Assembly (NCBI GenBank): GCA_937968035.1
Contig: CALBTS010000541.1
Span: 1-17,382, forward strand
From: an uncultured Methanomethylovorans sp.
GTDB taxonomy: Archaea; Halobacteriota; Methanosarcinia; Methanosarcinales; Methanosarcinaceae
Direction of reading: 5' to 3'
Length of the DNA stretch: 17,382 bases
Part shown: positions 9,077 to 16,413 of the stretch, one piece after another
How positions within the stretch are numbered: the stretch's first letter is position 1
Layout: each line of letters begins with the position of its first letter
Notes under the pieces: generated by a model
Databases searched by the model: none
Seen by the model: the letters and a program-made list of their open reading frames with translations, nothing else
Told to the model about the DNA's origin: nothing
Made by a program: the position numbers and the translations under genes

Positions 9077-9142
9077 ATGGAACCACACTCCCATATCTCA
9101 GAAATGGAGCCGCCCATTAGCAACGATGGAGGTACACATTGA
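9077..9142 (+). CDS. Possible 21-codon mini-ORF overlapping the hemA start
   Basis: ATG 9077 opens a frame of 21 codons that stops at TGA 9140-9142. Its peptide begins MEPHSHISEMEPP and ends GGTH. It occupies almost the whole gap between the dehydrogenase and hemA, contains the hemA ribosome binding site, and its stop overlaps the hemA TTG (TTGA). No strong ribosome binding site precedes it. It may be chance, or a short translated leader that controls hemA. Confidence 0.25.
   Translation: MEPHSHISEMEPPISNDGGTH
9128..9133 (+). promoter_or_regulatory. Ribosome binding site that fixes the hemA TTG start
   Basis: GGAGGT, close to a perfect match to the archaeal anti-Shine-Dalgarno, stands 5 bases before TTG 9139. 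This decides for the rare TTG start over the later ATG 9157, and it gives the N-terminus MTEINSM seen in related methanogens. Confidence 0.8.
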
Positions 9143-10410
9143 CTGAGATAAACAGCATGGTGATAACCCATTCCAAAGCCAGTATCGAAGAAATGGAAAG
9201 GTCCTGGAACGGTGACCTTGAAGAAGTGCTCAGGAACCTTTATTCCAATGAGTTCGTCCACGAATGTGTGGTAATGAAGACCTGTAACCGTATAGAGATA
9301 TATGTGGTTTCCCCGAAAGGCAGCAGTGTGCTGTTCAATTTTGCAAAAAGTATGGCTTTTCCCTTACAGGTGGTCGAGTTCCTGGACCACAACGAATCAC
9401 TCTTACACCTGCTTCGGCTGGCTTGCGGACTGGAATCCATGATAGTCGGTGAGGACCAGATCCTTGGCCAGATAAGAGATATGTACCTGCTAGCAAAAAA
9501 AATAGGTACGACCGAAAGAATGCTTGATACGGCCTTCAGCAAAGCCATACAGGTAGGTAAGCGCGTCCGCACGGAAACGGAAGTGAACAGAGGTGCGGTA
9601 TCTATTGGCTCAGCTGCAGTCGATCTGGCTGAAATGGTGCTTGGAGGCCTGGAAGGAAAAATGATCCTCGTGATAGGCACCGGGGAGATGGGAACTCTTG
9701 TGACCAGGGCGCTTGCCCATAGAGATATGGACCTGATATATATAGCGAACCGTACTTTTGAAAAAGCCCGAGATCTGGCCAATAGCATGGGAGGCCATGC
9801 AGTGCGTTTTGAGAACCTGGCCGAAAATGTACGCAAGGCAGATGTAGTTATCAGTGCCACATCAGCACCGCACTATGTACTTAAAAGATCATTGATAGAA
9901 GAGATCATGAAAGACCGGGAAAGGGACCTACTTCTCATCGATATCGCCAACCCGAGAGATATTGAATCTAGTGTTGCAGAGATAGAGCATGTCAAACTCT
10001 ACAATATCGATAATCTAAGGATCATAAACGAAAGGAATCTTGCACAACGCAAGGAAGAAGCGAAGAAGGCAGAAAAAATAGTTGATGAGGAGATGTGCTT
10101 GCTTCTGAAACAGTACAAGCAGCAGAAAGCCGACCACATAGTTTCTGCCATTTATGCCAATGTGTATAATGTAAGAAAGCAGGAAAAAGAACGTGCAGTA
10201 ACTAAACTGCGCGCCTACCACACCATTGGTGAGATAGAGAACAAAGTGCTGGATGACCTTACACATTCAATTGTCAATAAGATATTGGCAGAGCCTACAA
10301 AAGTACTGCGCAACGCTGCAGAAATGAACGATGATGAGCTGCTGGATGTGGTCTCAAGGTTATTCAATATTGATAAGATCCCGGAAAAGAATAAAAATAA
10401 ATGCAAATAA
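9139..10410 (+). CDS. hemA: Glutamyl-tRNA reductase
   Basis: HemA reduces glutamyl-tRNA(Glu) to glutamate-1-semialdehyde with NADPH, the first committed step of tetrapyrrole synthesis. The 423-residue protein has the catalytic motif [12 protein letters not shown] with Cys49, the linker [15 protein letters not shown], the conserved [21 protein letters not shown], and a nucleotide-binding domain with VIGTGEMG. The C-terminal ~100 residues form the helical dimerisation domain, with a long charged helix ([16 protein letters not shown]). Translation starts at TTG, supported by a GGAGGT site. The start overlaps the stop of a 21-codon mini-ORF. Its N-terminus ([14 protein letters not shown]) matches Methanosarcina homologues from memory. 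Regulation by heme through the N-terminus, known in enteric bacteria, cannot be judged here. Confidence 0.96.
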   Translation: MTEINSMVITHSKASIEEMERSWNGDLEEVLRNLYSNEFVHECVVMKTCNRIEIYVVSPKGSSVLFNFAKSMAFPLQVVEFLDHNESLLHLLRLACGLESMIVGEDQILGQIRDMYLLAKKIGTTERMLDTAFSKAIQVGKRVRTETEVNRGAVSIGSAAVDLAEMVLGGLEGKMILVIGTGEMGTLVTRALAHRDMDLIYIANRTFEKARDLANSMGGHAVRFENLAENVRKADVVISATSAPHYVLKRSLIEEIMKDRERDLLLIDIANPRDIESSVAEIEHVKLYNIDNLRIINERNLAQRKEEAKKAEKIVDEEMCLLLKQYKQQKADHIVSAIYANVYNVRKQEKERAVTKLRAYHTIGEIENKVLDDLTHSIVNKILAEPTKVLRNAAEMNDDELLDVVSRLFNIDKIPEKNKNKCK

Positions 10411-10423
10411 CAGAAGTGATCAA

Positions 10424-11398
10424 ATGTTCCCACAGGTTAGGATGAGAAGGCTAAGAAGCGGCAAGATAAGAGATATGGTCCGTGAGACCTCAATTTCGGT
10501 CGATGACCTTATCTACCCCATGTTCGTGGACGAAAATATCGATTCACCACTGGCAATGTCCTCAATGCCGGGAATCTCCCGGCTTCCTGTTGAGATGGCA
10601 GCAGACGATGTTAAAGAAGCTGCAGACCTGGGGATTCCTGCCGTTATACTCTTTGGGATACCTTCCACAAAAGATGAGGAAGGAAGCAGCGCATGGGGCC
10701 AGGATGATGTAGTACAGCGAGCGGTGCGTGAGATAAAGAGCGAGCTTGGAAAGGACATGTATGTTATAACAGATGTGTGCCTGTGCGAATATACAAGTCA
10801 TGGCCATTGTGGCGTAGTTGATATGGAACATGAACAGATATTGAACGATCCCACGCTTCCTCTGCTTGGAAAAACTGCAGTAAGCCATGCACTGGCCGGA
10901 GCAGATATGGTAGCTCCTTCCGGAATGATGGATGGGATGATAACTGCGATAAGAGATGCACTTGACAAAAGTAACTGCAAGGACGTGCCTATAATGTCAT
11001 ATGCGGCGAAATATTCTTCTGCTTTTTACGGACCTTTCAGGGAAGCAGCAGATTCCGGATATTCGTTTGGCGACCGTTCCAGTTACCAGATGGACCCTGC
11101 AAATTCTGATGAAGCGATAAGGGAAGCAGAACTGGATATATTGGAAGGAGCTGATGTTATTATGGTAAAACCCGCCCTTCCTTACCTTGACGTACTCTAT
11201 CGCATCAAGACAGAGTTCAAAATGCCCACTGCTGCATACAATGTCAGCGGGGAGTTCGCAATGCTGAAAGCTGCTGCACGTTTGGGCTGGCTGGATGAGA
11301 ATAAGGTCATGTATGAATCCCTGCTTTCCATCAAGAGAGCAGGAGCGGATATGATACTGACCTATTTTGCTAAGGACCTTGCAAGGATGTTAAAGTAA
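10424..11398 (+). CDS. hemB: Porphobilinogen synthase (5-aminolevulinate dehydratase)
   Basis: HemB joins two 5-aminolevulinates into porphobilinogen. The 324-residue protein has both active-site lysines, in [15 protein letters not shown] (Lys196) and [13 protein letters not shown] (Lys249, Schiff base), and a cysteine-type metal site [15 protein letters not shown] (Cys119, Cys121, Cys129), so it should be a zinc enzyme rather than a magnesium-only form. The frame is open upstream to 10331 inside hemA, but that part reads as unrelated residues. ATG 10424 gives the usual start [11 protein letters not shown] and lies 13 bases after the hemA stop, preceded by GTGATC. Confidence 0.96.
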   Translation: MFPQVRMRRLRSGKIRDMVRETSISVDDLIYPMFVDENIDSPLAMSSMPGISRLPVEMAADDVKEAADLGIPAVILFGIPSTKDEEGSSAWGQDDVVQRAVREIKSELGKDMYVITDVCLCEYTSHGHCGVVDMEHEQILNDPTLPLLGKTAVSHALAGADMVAPSGMMDGMITAIRDALDKSNCKDVPIMSYAAKYSSAFYGPFREAADSGYSFGDRSSYQMDPANSDEAIREAELDILEGADVIMVKPALPYLDVLYRIKTEFKMPTAAYNVSGEFAMLKAAARLGWLDENKVMYESLLSIKRAGADMILTYFAKDLARMLK

Positions 11399-11404
11399 TA
11401 GAAT

Positions 11405-11410
11405 GGTGAT
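11405..11410 (+). promoter_or_regulatory. Ribosome binding site that fixes the hemL start
   Basis: GGTGAT stands 4 bases before ATG 11415. The earlier in-frame ATGs (11403, 11409) lie in or beside this motif, so they are probably not the starts used. Confidence 0.65.
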
Positions 11411-11414
11411 GTTA

Positions 11415-12680
11415 ATGGAATTGACAAGATCAGAGAAATTATATGAAAAAGCACGGAAACTAATACCAGGTGGAGTAAGCAGTCCTGTCAGGGCCATTAA
11501 ACCCTTTCCATTTTATACAGCATCCGCCTCGGGATCAAAGATAACCGACGCTGATGGCAATGAGTATATAGATTTCTGCCTTGCATACGGCCCAAAGATA
11601 CTGGGACATGCCAACCAAAAAATAAAGCAAACCATCATCGAACAGCTTGATAAGGGCTGGTTGTACGGCACTCCCACCGAACTGGAGATCAAGCTCGCCG
11701 AAAGGATAGCAGGGATGTACCCCAGCATAGATATGGTAAGGTTCGTTTCCACCGGTACTGAGGCTACTATGAGCGCGCTGCGTGTTGCACGTGGTTTTAC
11801 CGGCAGGAACAAGTTCATCAAAATAGAAGGCGGTTTCCATGGAGCTCATGATGCAGTACTCGTTAAAGCCGGTTCAGGTGCTACCACCCTGGGAAAACCT
11901 GACTCTCTGGGAGTGCCTGAAGACTTCACAAAGAATACATTGCAGGTGCCTTTCAACGATATAGAGGCACTCACACAGGTCATGGAAAAGTACGGAAAAG
12001 ATATTGCAGCTTTCATACTGGAGCCTGTGATGGGTAACGTTGGTCCGATACTTCCGGACGACGGTTACCTCCGGGAAGTGCGCAAGATCACAGAAGAGAA
12101 CGATGTAGTGCTCATTTTTGATGAAGTGATCACAGGATTCCGCATGGCTATGGGTGGAGCCCAGGAATACTACGGGGTCACTCCGGATATGACCACCTTA
12201 GGTAAGATCATAGGCGGTGGAATGCCCATAGGAGTGTTCGGAGGAAAAAGAGAGATCATGGAAATGGTAGCCCCCTCTGGTGGCGTATACCAGGCTGGCA
12301 CATATAGCGGCAGCCCCACATCCGTAGCTGCAGGAATTACTGTTCTTGATATACTGGAAGAAGAGAATGTGCAGAAGAAACTAAATGCCACCGGAGACAA
12401 ACTGCGTGCTGGCATCACCGATATCGTGGAAGATCTGGATCTTAACTACAATGTGTGTGGTGTATCCTCGATGTTCAAGGTGTTCTTTGGAAACAGACCC
12501 CGCAACTATCAGGAAGTCCTTAGATGTGACAAAGAAGGTTATCTGAAATTCTTCTTCAGGATGCTGGAAAGCGGGATATTTCTGCCTCCATCACAGTTCG
12601 AGACAAATTTCCTCTGCACTGCACATTTGGAAGAGGACATGGAAAGGCTGCTGGCTGCATATCAAGCAAATCTCAAATAA
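11415..12680 (+). CDS. hemL: Glutamate-1-semialdehyde 2,1-aminomutase
   Basis: HemL moves the amino group of glutamate-1-semialdehyde to give 5-aminolevulinate, between HemA and HemB in the pathway. It is a class III aminotransferase-fold PLP enzyme of 421 residues. Visible signatures are [19 protein letters not shown] near the N-terminus, [19 protein letters not shown] (cofactor phosphate binding), [17 protein letters not shown] (Asp that contacts the PLP ring), and [18 protein letters not shown] with the Schiff-base lysine (Lys264). AGTYSGSP follows. ATG 11415 is preferred to 11403 because a GGTGAT site lies just before it and family members start near [13 protein letters not shown]. It lies 16 bases after hemB and 12 before hemC. 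Confidence 0.96.
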   Translation: MELTRSEKLYEKARKLIPGGVSSPVRAIKPFPFYTASASGSKITDADGNEYIDFCLAYGPKILGHANQKIKQTIIEQLDKGWLYGTPTELEIKLAERIAGMYPSIDMVRFVSTGTEATMSALRVARGFTGRNKFIKIEGGFHGAHDAVLVKAGSGATTLGKPDSLGVPEDFTKNTLQVPFNDIEALTQVMEKYGKDIAAFILEPVMGNVGPILPDDGYLREVRKITEENDVVLIFDEVITGFRMAMGGAQEYYGVTPDMTTLGKIIGGGMPIGVFGGKREIMEMVAPSGGVYQAGTYSGSPTSVAAGITVLDILEEENVQKKLNATGDKLRAGITDIVEDLDLNYNVCGVSSMFKVFFGNRPRNYQEVLRCDKEGYLKFFFRMLESGIFLPPSQFETNFLCTAHLEEDMERLLAAYQANLK

Positions 12681-12692
12681 GGTTGCACTAAC

Positions 12693-13613
12693 ATGATAAT
12701 AGGAACACGAGGCAGTGCTCTTGCTCTTGCACAGGCAGATATCGTTGCCAGGATGCTGGCAGACAGGGGTATTGAAACAAGCCGTAAGATCATAAAGACC
12801 ACTGGTGACAGGTTCACTGACCGGCCCCTGCATGAAGTGGCAGGTGTTGGTGCCTTTGTGCGTGAGCTGGATGACAGGATGGTGGAAGGGTTCATTGAGA
12901 TAGCAGTGCATTCAATGAAAGACCTGCCAACTGTCAGGCCAAAAGAACTTACAACTTCTGCTGTCCTTGAGAGGGATTCTCCCCATGATGTATTACTGAC
13001 AAGGGACGGAGCAAAGTTGGATGATCTGCCAAAAGGTGCAGTGATCGGTACCACTTCCATGCGCCGGAGAGCTCAGCTTTTAAGATACAGGCCAGATCTG
13101 CACATAAAAGACCTCAGGGGTAATATCAACACCCGCATGAAAAAACTTGAGGATGGCCATTACGATGGGATCATGCTCGCAGAAGCGGGTTTACAGCGCA
13201 TGAAATGGGAGCTGGATGTGGAACGTCTCGACACTGAAAGGTTCTGTCCTTCTGCCAACCAGGGAACCATAGCTGTTGTGACACCTGCAGGCTCGGAAGC
13301 AGAAACAGTTACCTCTCAGCTTAATCACGCTCAGACCCGTATCGCCACTGAAATCGAACGCATTGTGATAAAAGACGTGGAGGGTGGATGCACAGCCCCC
13401 ATAGGCTCCTTTTCACAGTTCATTAACAATGATGAGGTAAAAGTACTTGCAGAGGTCCTTTCCCTTGATGGGACCCGCCAGGTCCGTATCGAGGAGGTAA
13501 TTCCTCTTGAAGATTACCACAACCATGCCTCCAGACTTGGCAAGGAGCTAGTAGCTATGGGCGGCAAAGACCTCGTGAAAGAAGCGGTTTCCAAACTCAG
13601 GATCAACAAGTGA
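12693..13613 (+). CDS. hemC: Hydroxymethylbilane synthase (porphobilinogen deaminase)
   Basis: HemC polymerises four porphobilinogens into hydroxymethylbilane. The 306-residue protein starts MIIGTRGSALALAQA, a diagnostic N-terminus. It has the catalytic aspartate in AVHSMKDLPT (Asp77), the substrate-binding arginines in GTTSMRRRAQL and LRGNINTRMKKL, and the dipyrromethane cofactor cysteine in VEGGCTAPIGSF (Cys233). The next enzyme, uroporphyrinogen-III synthase, does not follow; instead pyrD begins 27 bases later. The length and all key residues are normal. Confidence 0.97.
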   Translation: MIIGTRGSALALAQADIVARMLADRGIETSRKIIKTTGDRFTDRPLHEVAGVGAFVRELDDRMVEGFIEIAVHSMKDLPTVRPKELTTSAVLERDSPHDVLLTRDGAKLDDLPKGAVIGTTSMRRRAQLLRYRPDLHIKDLRGNINTRMKKLEDGHYDGIMLAEAGLQRMKWELDVERLDTERFCPSANQGTIAVVTPAGSEAETVTSQLNHAQTRIATEIERIVIKDVEGGCTAPIGSFSQFINNDEVKVLAEVLSLDGTRQVRIEEVIPLEDYHNHASRLGKELVAMGGKDLVKEAVSKLRINK

Positions 13614-13640
13614 GTATCTAGAACTTTTAAGAGGTTTTCC

Positions 13641-14543
13641 ATGATGAACATCACAGGTCTGCACTTAAAGAATCCGACAATACTTGCTGCGGGCATCATG
13701 GGCACTACAGGTGCTTCCCTTATCCGGATGGCTCGTGAAGGGGCAGGGGCAGTGGTAACAAAGTCAATCGGACCACAACCCAAGGAAGGACATAGCAATC
13801 CAAGTATGGTGAAGCTTGAATGTGGATACCTGAACGCCATGGGTTTGCCAAATCCCTCCTATGAATCCTTTTTACCGGAACTAGAAAAAGCAAAGGATAA
13901 AGCTGGAGTTCCCGTAATAGCAAGTATTTTTGGTGGCAATCCTGAAGAGTTCCGCATGGTCGCAGAAGGACTGATATCAGGGAAACCTGATGCATTTGAA
14001 CTTAATGTCAGTTGTCCTCATGCCATGGGATATGGCGCATCTGTTGGCACAGATCCGGCAATGGTAAAAGCGGTTACTTCAGCTATATGTGAAGTTACTG
14101 ATATCCCGGTATGGGTAAAACTTACACCAAACGTTACAGACATCGTTACAATAGGTAAGGCAGCTCAGGCAGGAGGAGCAGATGCATTGGTGGCCATCAA
14201 CACCGTACGCGGTATGGCAATAGATATACATTCAGGTTATCCTGTACTTGGCAACCGCTTCGGTGGTCTTTCCGGAGAAGCAATACGCCCTGTTGCTGTA
14301 AAATGTGTTTATGACCTCTATGCGAACCTGGATATACCGATAATAGGAGTAGGAGGCATATCAACCTGGAAACATGCAGTGGAAATGATCATGGCAGGTG
14401 CCTGTGCCGTACAAATAGGCTCCGGGGTCTATGAGGGAATGAATGTATTCTCCGACATAACTGCAGGTATCAACAGGTTCCTGAAAGAGCACGGCTATAC
14501 GAAGATCGAAGATATCACCGGAATTGCGCACGAGAGGTTCTGA
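13641..14543 (+). CDS. pyrD: Dihydroorotate dehydrogenase, class 1B catalytic subunit
   Basis: This FMN enzyme oxidises dihydroorotate to orotate in pyrimidine synthesis. The 300-residue TIM-barrel protein begins with [14 protein letters not shown] and has [18 protein letters not shown] (Lys41, FMN and substrate contacts). Its active-site motif [14 protein letters not shown] carries the catalytic base Cys125, as in class 1 enzymes (class 2 uses Ser). [27 protein letters not shown] and [19 protein letters not shown] follow, all typical of the 1B form that works with PyrK. AGAGG stands about 6 bases before ATG 13641. The stop overlaps the pyrK start (TGATG). It continues the heme operon with only 27 bases between, with no visible promoter. 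Confidence 0.95.
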   Translation: MMNITGLHLKNPTILAAGIMGTTGASLIRMAREGAGAVVTKSIGPQPKEGHSNPSMVKLECGYLNAMGLPNPSYESFLPELEKAKDKAGVPVIASIFGGNPEEFRMVAEGLISGKPDAFELNVSCPHAMGYGASVGTDPAMVKAVTSAICEVTDIPVWVKLTPNVTDIVTIGKAAQAGGADALVAINTVRGMAIDIHSGYPVLGNRFGGLSGEAIRPVAVKCVYDLYANLDIPIIGVGGISTWKHAVEMIMAGACAVQIGSGVYEGMNVFSDITAGINRFLKEHGYTKIEDITGIAHERF

Positions 14544-15322
14544 TGCTTCCATTGAATGCTAATATTGTAAGAATAGTGGATGAAACCCCCTCCACACGCA
14601 CATTCTTTTTCGATCGCTCGTTCGAAGATGTTATGATCGGTCAGTTCGTCATGGTATGGATAAGAGGCGTGGATGAGATCCCTATGACACTGTCCTACAA
14701 AAATGCCGTTACGGTACAGAAGGTCGGTGATGCCACATCACGTTTGTTCGAAATTGAAGAAGGTGGATCTGTGGGATTGAGAGGACCGTTTGGAAGAGGA
14801 TTCACACTCCCAGAAAACGGAGAACATATATTGCTCATTGCAGGAGGAGTTGGAGCAGCACCTCTGGCGCCACTTGCTGAAAAATCATTTTCCACATGTT
14901 CTCAGGTAACCACCATTCTGGGAGCCAGGAACGTCAATGAGCTGTTGTTCATGGAAAGGTTCCTGCAATGCGGACAGGTCTATATAACCACAGATGATGG
15001 TTCTGCACACCGATGCGGCTTTGTGACAGATGTACTTGGTGAACTTGACATCTCAGAATATGACAGAATATATACCTGCGGCCCGGAAATGATGATGAAA
15101 AGGGTCTTTGGGATACTTGAGCGGGAAAACGCATTGGAACGCACAGAGTTCAGCCTTCACAGATATTTCAAATGTGGTATCGGGGTCTGTGGCGCATGCT
15201 GTATGGACGACGCTGGTGTTAGAGTGTGCAAGGACGGACCGGTATTCAATGGAAAAGAGCTAGTGGGCAGTGAATTTGGAAAATATGCAAGAGGTCCTTC
15301 AGGACAAAAGAAGTTGTTCTGA
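14543..15322 (+). CDS. pyrK: Dihydroorotate dehydrogenase electron-transfer subunit PyrK
   Basis: PyrK passes electrons from PyrD's FMN through a [2Fe-2S] cluster and FAD to NAD+. The 259-residue protein has a ferredoxin-reductase-like layout: an N-terminal FAD barrel ([17 protein letters not shown]), a nucleotide-binding half ([27 protein letters not shown]), and a C-terminal cluster motif [19 protein letters not shown] followed by KDGPVF. Four ligands are present with spacing x4, x2 and x9, plus one extra cysteine next to the third. The usual RP(M)S(I) flavin motif reads IPMTLS here, without the arginine. The start codon overlaps the pyrD stop, and GAGAGG precedes it, so the two subunits are made together. 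Confidence 0.95.
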   Translation: MLPLNANIVRIVDETPSTRTFFFDRSFEDVMIGQFVMVWIRGVDEIPMTLSYKNAVTVQKVGDATSRLFEIEEGGSVGLRGPFGRGFTLPENGEHILLIAGGVGAAPLAPLAEKSFSTCSQVTTILGARNVNELLFMERFLQCGQVYITTDDGSAHRCGFVTDVLGELDISEYDRIYTCGPEMMMKRVFGILERENALERTEFSLHRYFKCGIGVCGACCMDDAGVRVCKDGPVFNGKELVGSEFGKYARGPSGQKKLF

Positions 15323-15371
15323 TAAAGATACATTGTTGAACAATCGTCATTGATGCTTACATTTTAGTGTA

Positions 15372-15380
15372 TTATATATA
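15372..15380 (+). promoter_or_regulatory. TATA box of the TPR protein gene
   Basis: TTATATATA is a strong archaeal TATA box in the 126-base gap after pyrK. It predicts a transcript start near 15405 and a leader of about 45 bases. The TPR gene is therefore probably separate from the heme-pyr operon. Confidence 0.6.
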
Positions 15381-15437
15381 CCAATGGATCTGATTAGTTG
15401 TAAGGATGTAAGATGTTTGGTTTGTTAATAAAAAAAT

Positions 15438-15443
15438 GAGGTG
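15438..15443 (+). promoter_or_regulatory. Ribosome binding site that fixes the TPR gene start
   Basis: GAGGTG stands 5 bases before ATG 15449. The GTG at 15443 is in frame two codons earlier but its first base belongs to this motif, so ATG 15449 is preferred. Confidence 0.7.
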
Positions 15444-15448
15444 TGCTT

Positions 15449-16372
15449 ATGGGCTTGATGGACGATGTGAAATCCAAGAAAAAACAAAAGGAAGCAGAGA
15501 ACTGGTTTAATATGGGGATCAAAAGCCAGGACCCGGAAAAGAAACTGGACTATTTCACCCGTTCTCTGGAACTGGAACCAAATAATGTCAGTGGATGGGT
15601 AAAAAAAGGAAAGATCCTTGAAAGTATGGGGAAGTTCGACGAGGCAAAGAAATGCTATGATAAAGCCACTTTTCTTAACCCTTCACTGGATATTCCTCTA
15701 AAAAAGACGAGCTCTCCTGAGGAAGAAAACAGGGTTTTTGCACCTGATACCGTGAAAGAAGAAACAGAATATATTCAGGAAAATATACAATATACGGAAG
15801 ATGAAACTGAACATTCACCCGCTCCCTCTGCAGAGGAGACGGAATCAAAAACATTTGAAGAAGCTGAAGAGGTAGTATCCTTCACTCCCCCGCTGGGAGA
15901 AGAATCTTTATTCAGCAACATGAGAACAAACGAAACTACAGTGCCTGAAGAGGAAAATGAGATCATTGAAGTGAACCCTGAACCTTTTATATATTCAGAA
16001 GTGATAGGTTCCGAAGATCTTGCCGTAGAGGTTGTCCCTGGTAAAGGTGACGAGGTGGAGGAAAACATATCTGAAGGGCTGCAGGACAATGCCTTGCCTG
16101 CGCAGTTTACCGAGCCAGAAAGTGATAGAACAATAGGACAGCAGGATGTAGACCCGGCTTTCGACAAAGATCAGGCAGAAAGCCAGATTTCAGCCGATAG
16201 TAACGAAAAGATCATGAAGAGGACAGATAAGGCAGGTATATCTTCCTATATTGAGATGGAAGGAAAAAATGCCAATCTGCGGATACCCATGTCAGAAACA
16301 ATTAAATTCTGGCTTGTAGGTGCACTCGTCCTGTTTGTTCTTTATATGATCATCCGCCTGATAGGCAGCTAA
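15449..16372 (+). CDS. Tail-anchored TPR protein with long acidic linker
   Basis: I do not recognise a named family. The 307-residue protein has three parts. Residues 1-80 start with a lysine-rich segment and hold two tetratricopeptide units (about 17-46 and 47-79, with WVKKGKILESMGKFDEAKKC), a protein-binding scaffold. Residues ~85-270 are low complexity, very rich in Glu, Ser, Thr and Pro, and probably disordered. The last ~24 residues form a single membrane helix (IKFWLVGALVLFVLYMIIRL) ending four residues later. With no signal peptide, it is best read as tail-anchored with the TPR part in the cytoplasm, presenting a partner at the membrane. It has its own TATA box and converges with the cupredoxin-like gene. 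A link to the heme or cytochrome genes upstream is only positional. Confidence 0.8.
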   Translation: MGLMDDVKSKKKQKEAENWFNMGIKSQDPEKKLDYFTRSLELEPNNVSGWVKKGKILESMGKFDEAKKCYDKATFLNPSLDIPLKKTSSPEEENRVFAPDTVKEETEYIQENIQYTEDETEHSPAPSAEETESKTFEEAEEVVSFTPPLGEESLFSNMRTNETTVPEEENEIIEVNPEPFIYSEVIGSEDLAVEVVPGKGDEVEENISEGLQDNALPAQFTEPESDRTIGQQDVDPAFDKDQAESQISADSNEKIMKRTDKAGISSYIEMEGKNANLRIPMSETIKFWLVGALVLFVLYMIIRLIGS

Positions 16373-16385
16373 AAGGTTAAGAAGT

Positions 16386-16412
16386 TGCATTTCCCCTGAA
16401 GGGGAAAATGCA
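16386..16412. terminator. Hairpin between the convergent TPR and cupredoxin-like genes
   Basis: TGCATTTCCCC (16386-16396) pairs with GGGGAAAATGCA (16401-16412) around a TGAA tetraloop, with one unpaired A. The stem starts 14 bases after the TPR stop and one base past the stop of the minus-strand gene, so it can serve both directions. There is no good T-run on either side, so it may act as an mRNA end or stabiliser rather than a classic intrinsic terminator. Confidence 0.6.
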
Positions 16413-16413
16413 C

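Noticed and set aside
10331..11398. Long hemB form starting inside hemA
   Set aside because: The extra 31 residues come from reading hemA out of frame; ATG 10424 gives the normal ALA dehydratase start.
15332..15344. Palindrome ATTGTTGAACAAT after pyrK as a terminator or operator
   Set aside because: The centre is a single base, too tight for a hairpin loop, and no T-run follows. It could be a protein-binding site, but a single copy is not enough to claim one.
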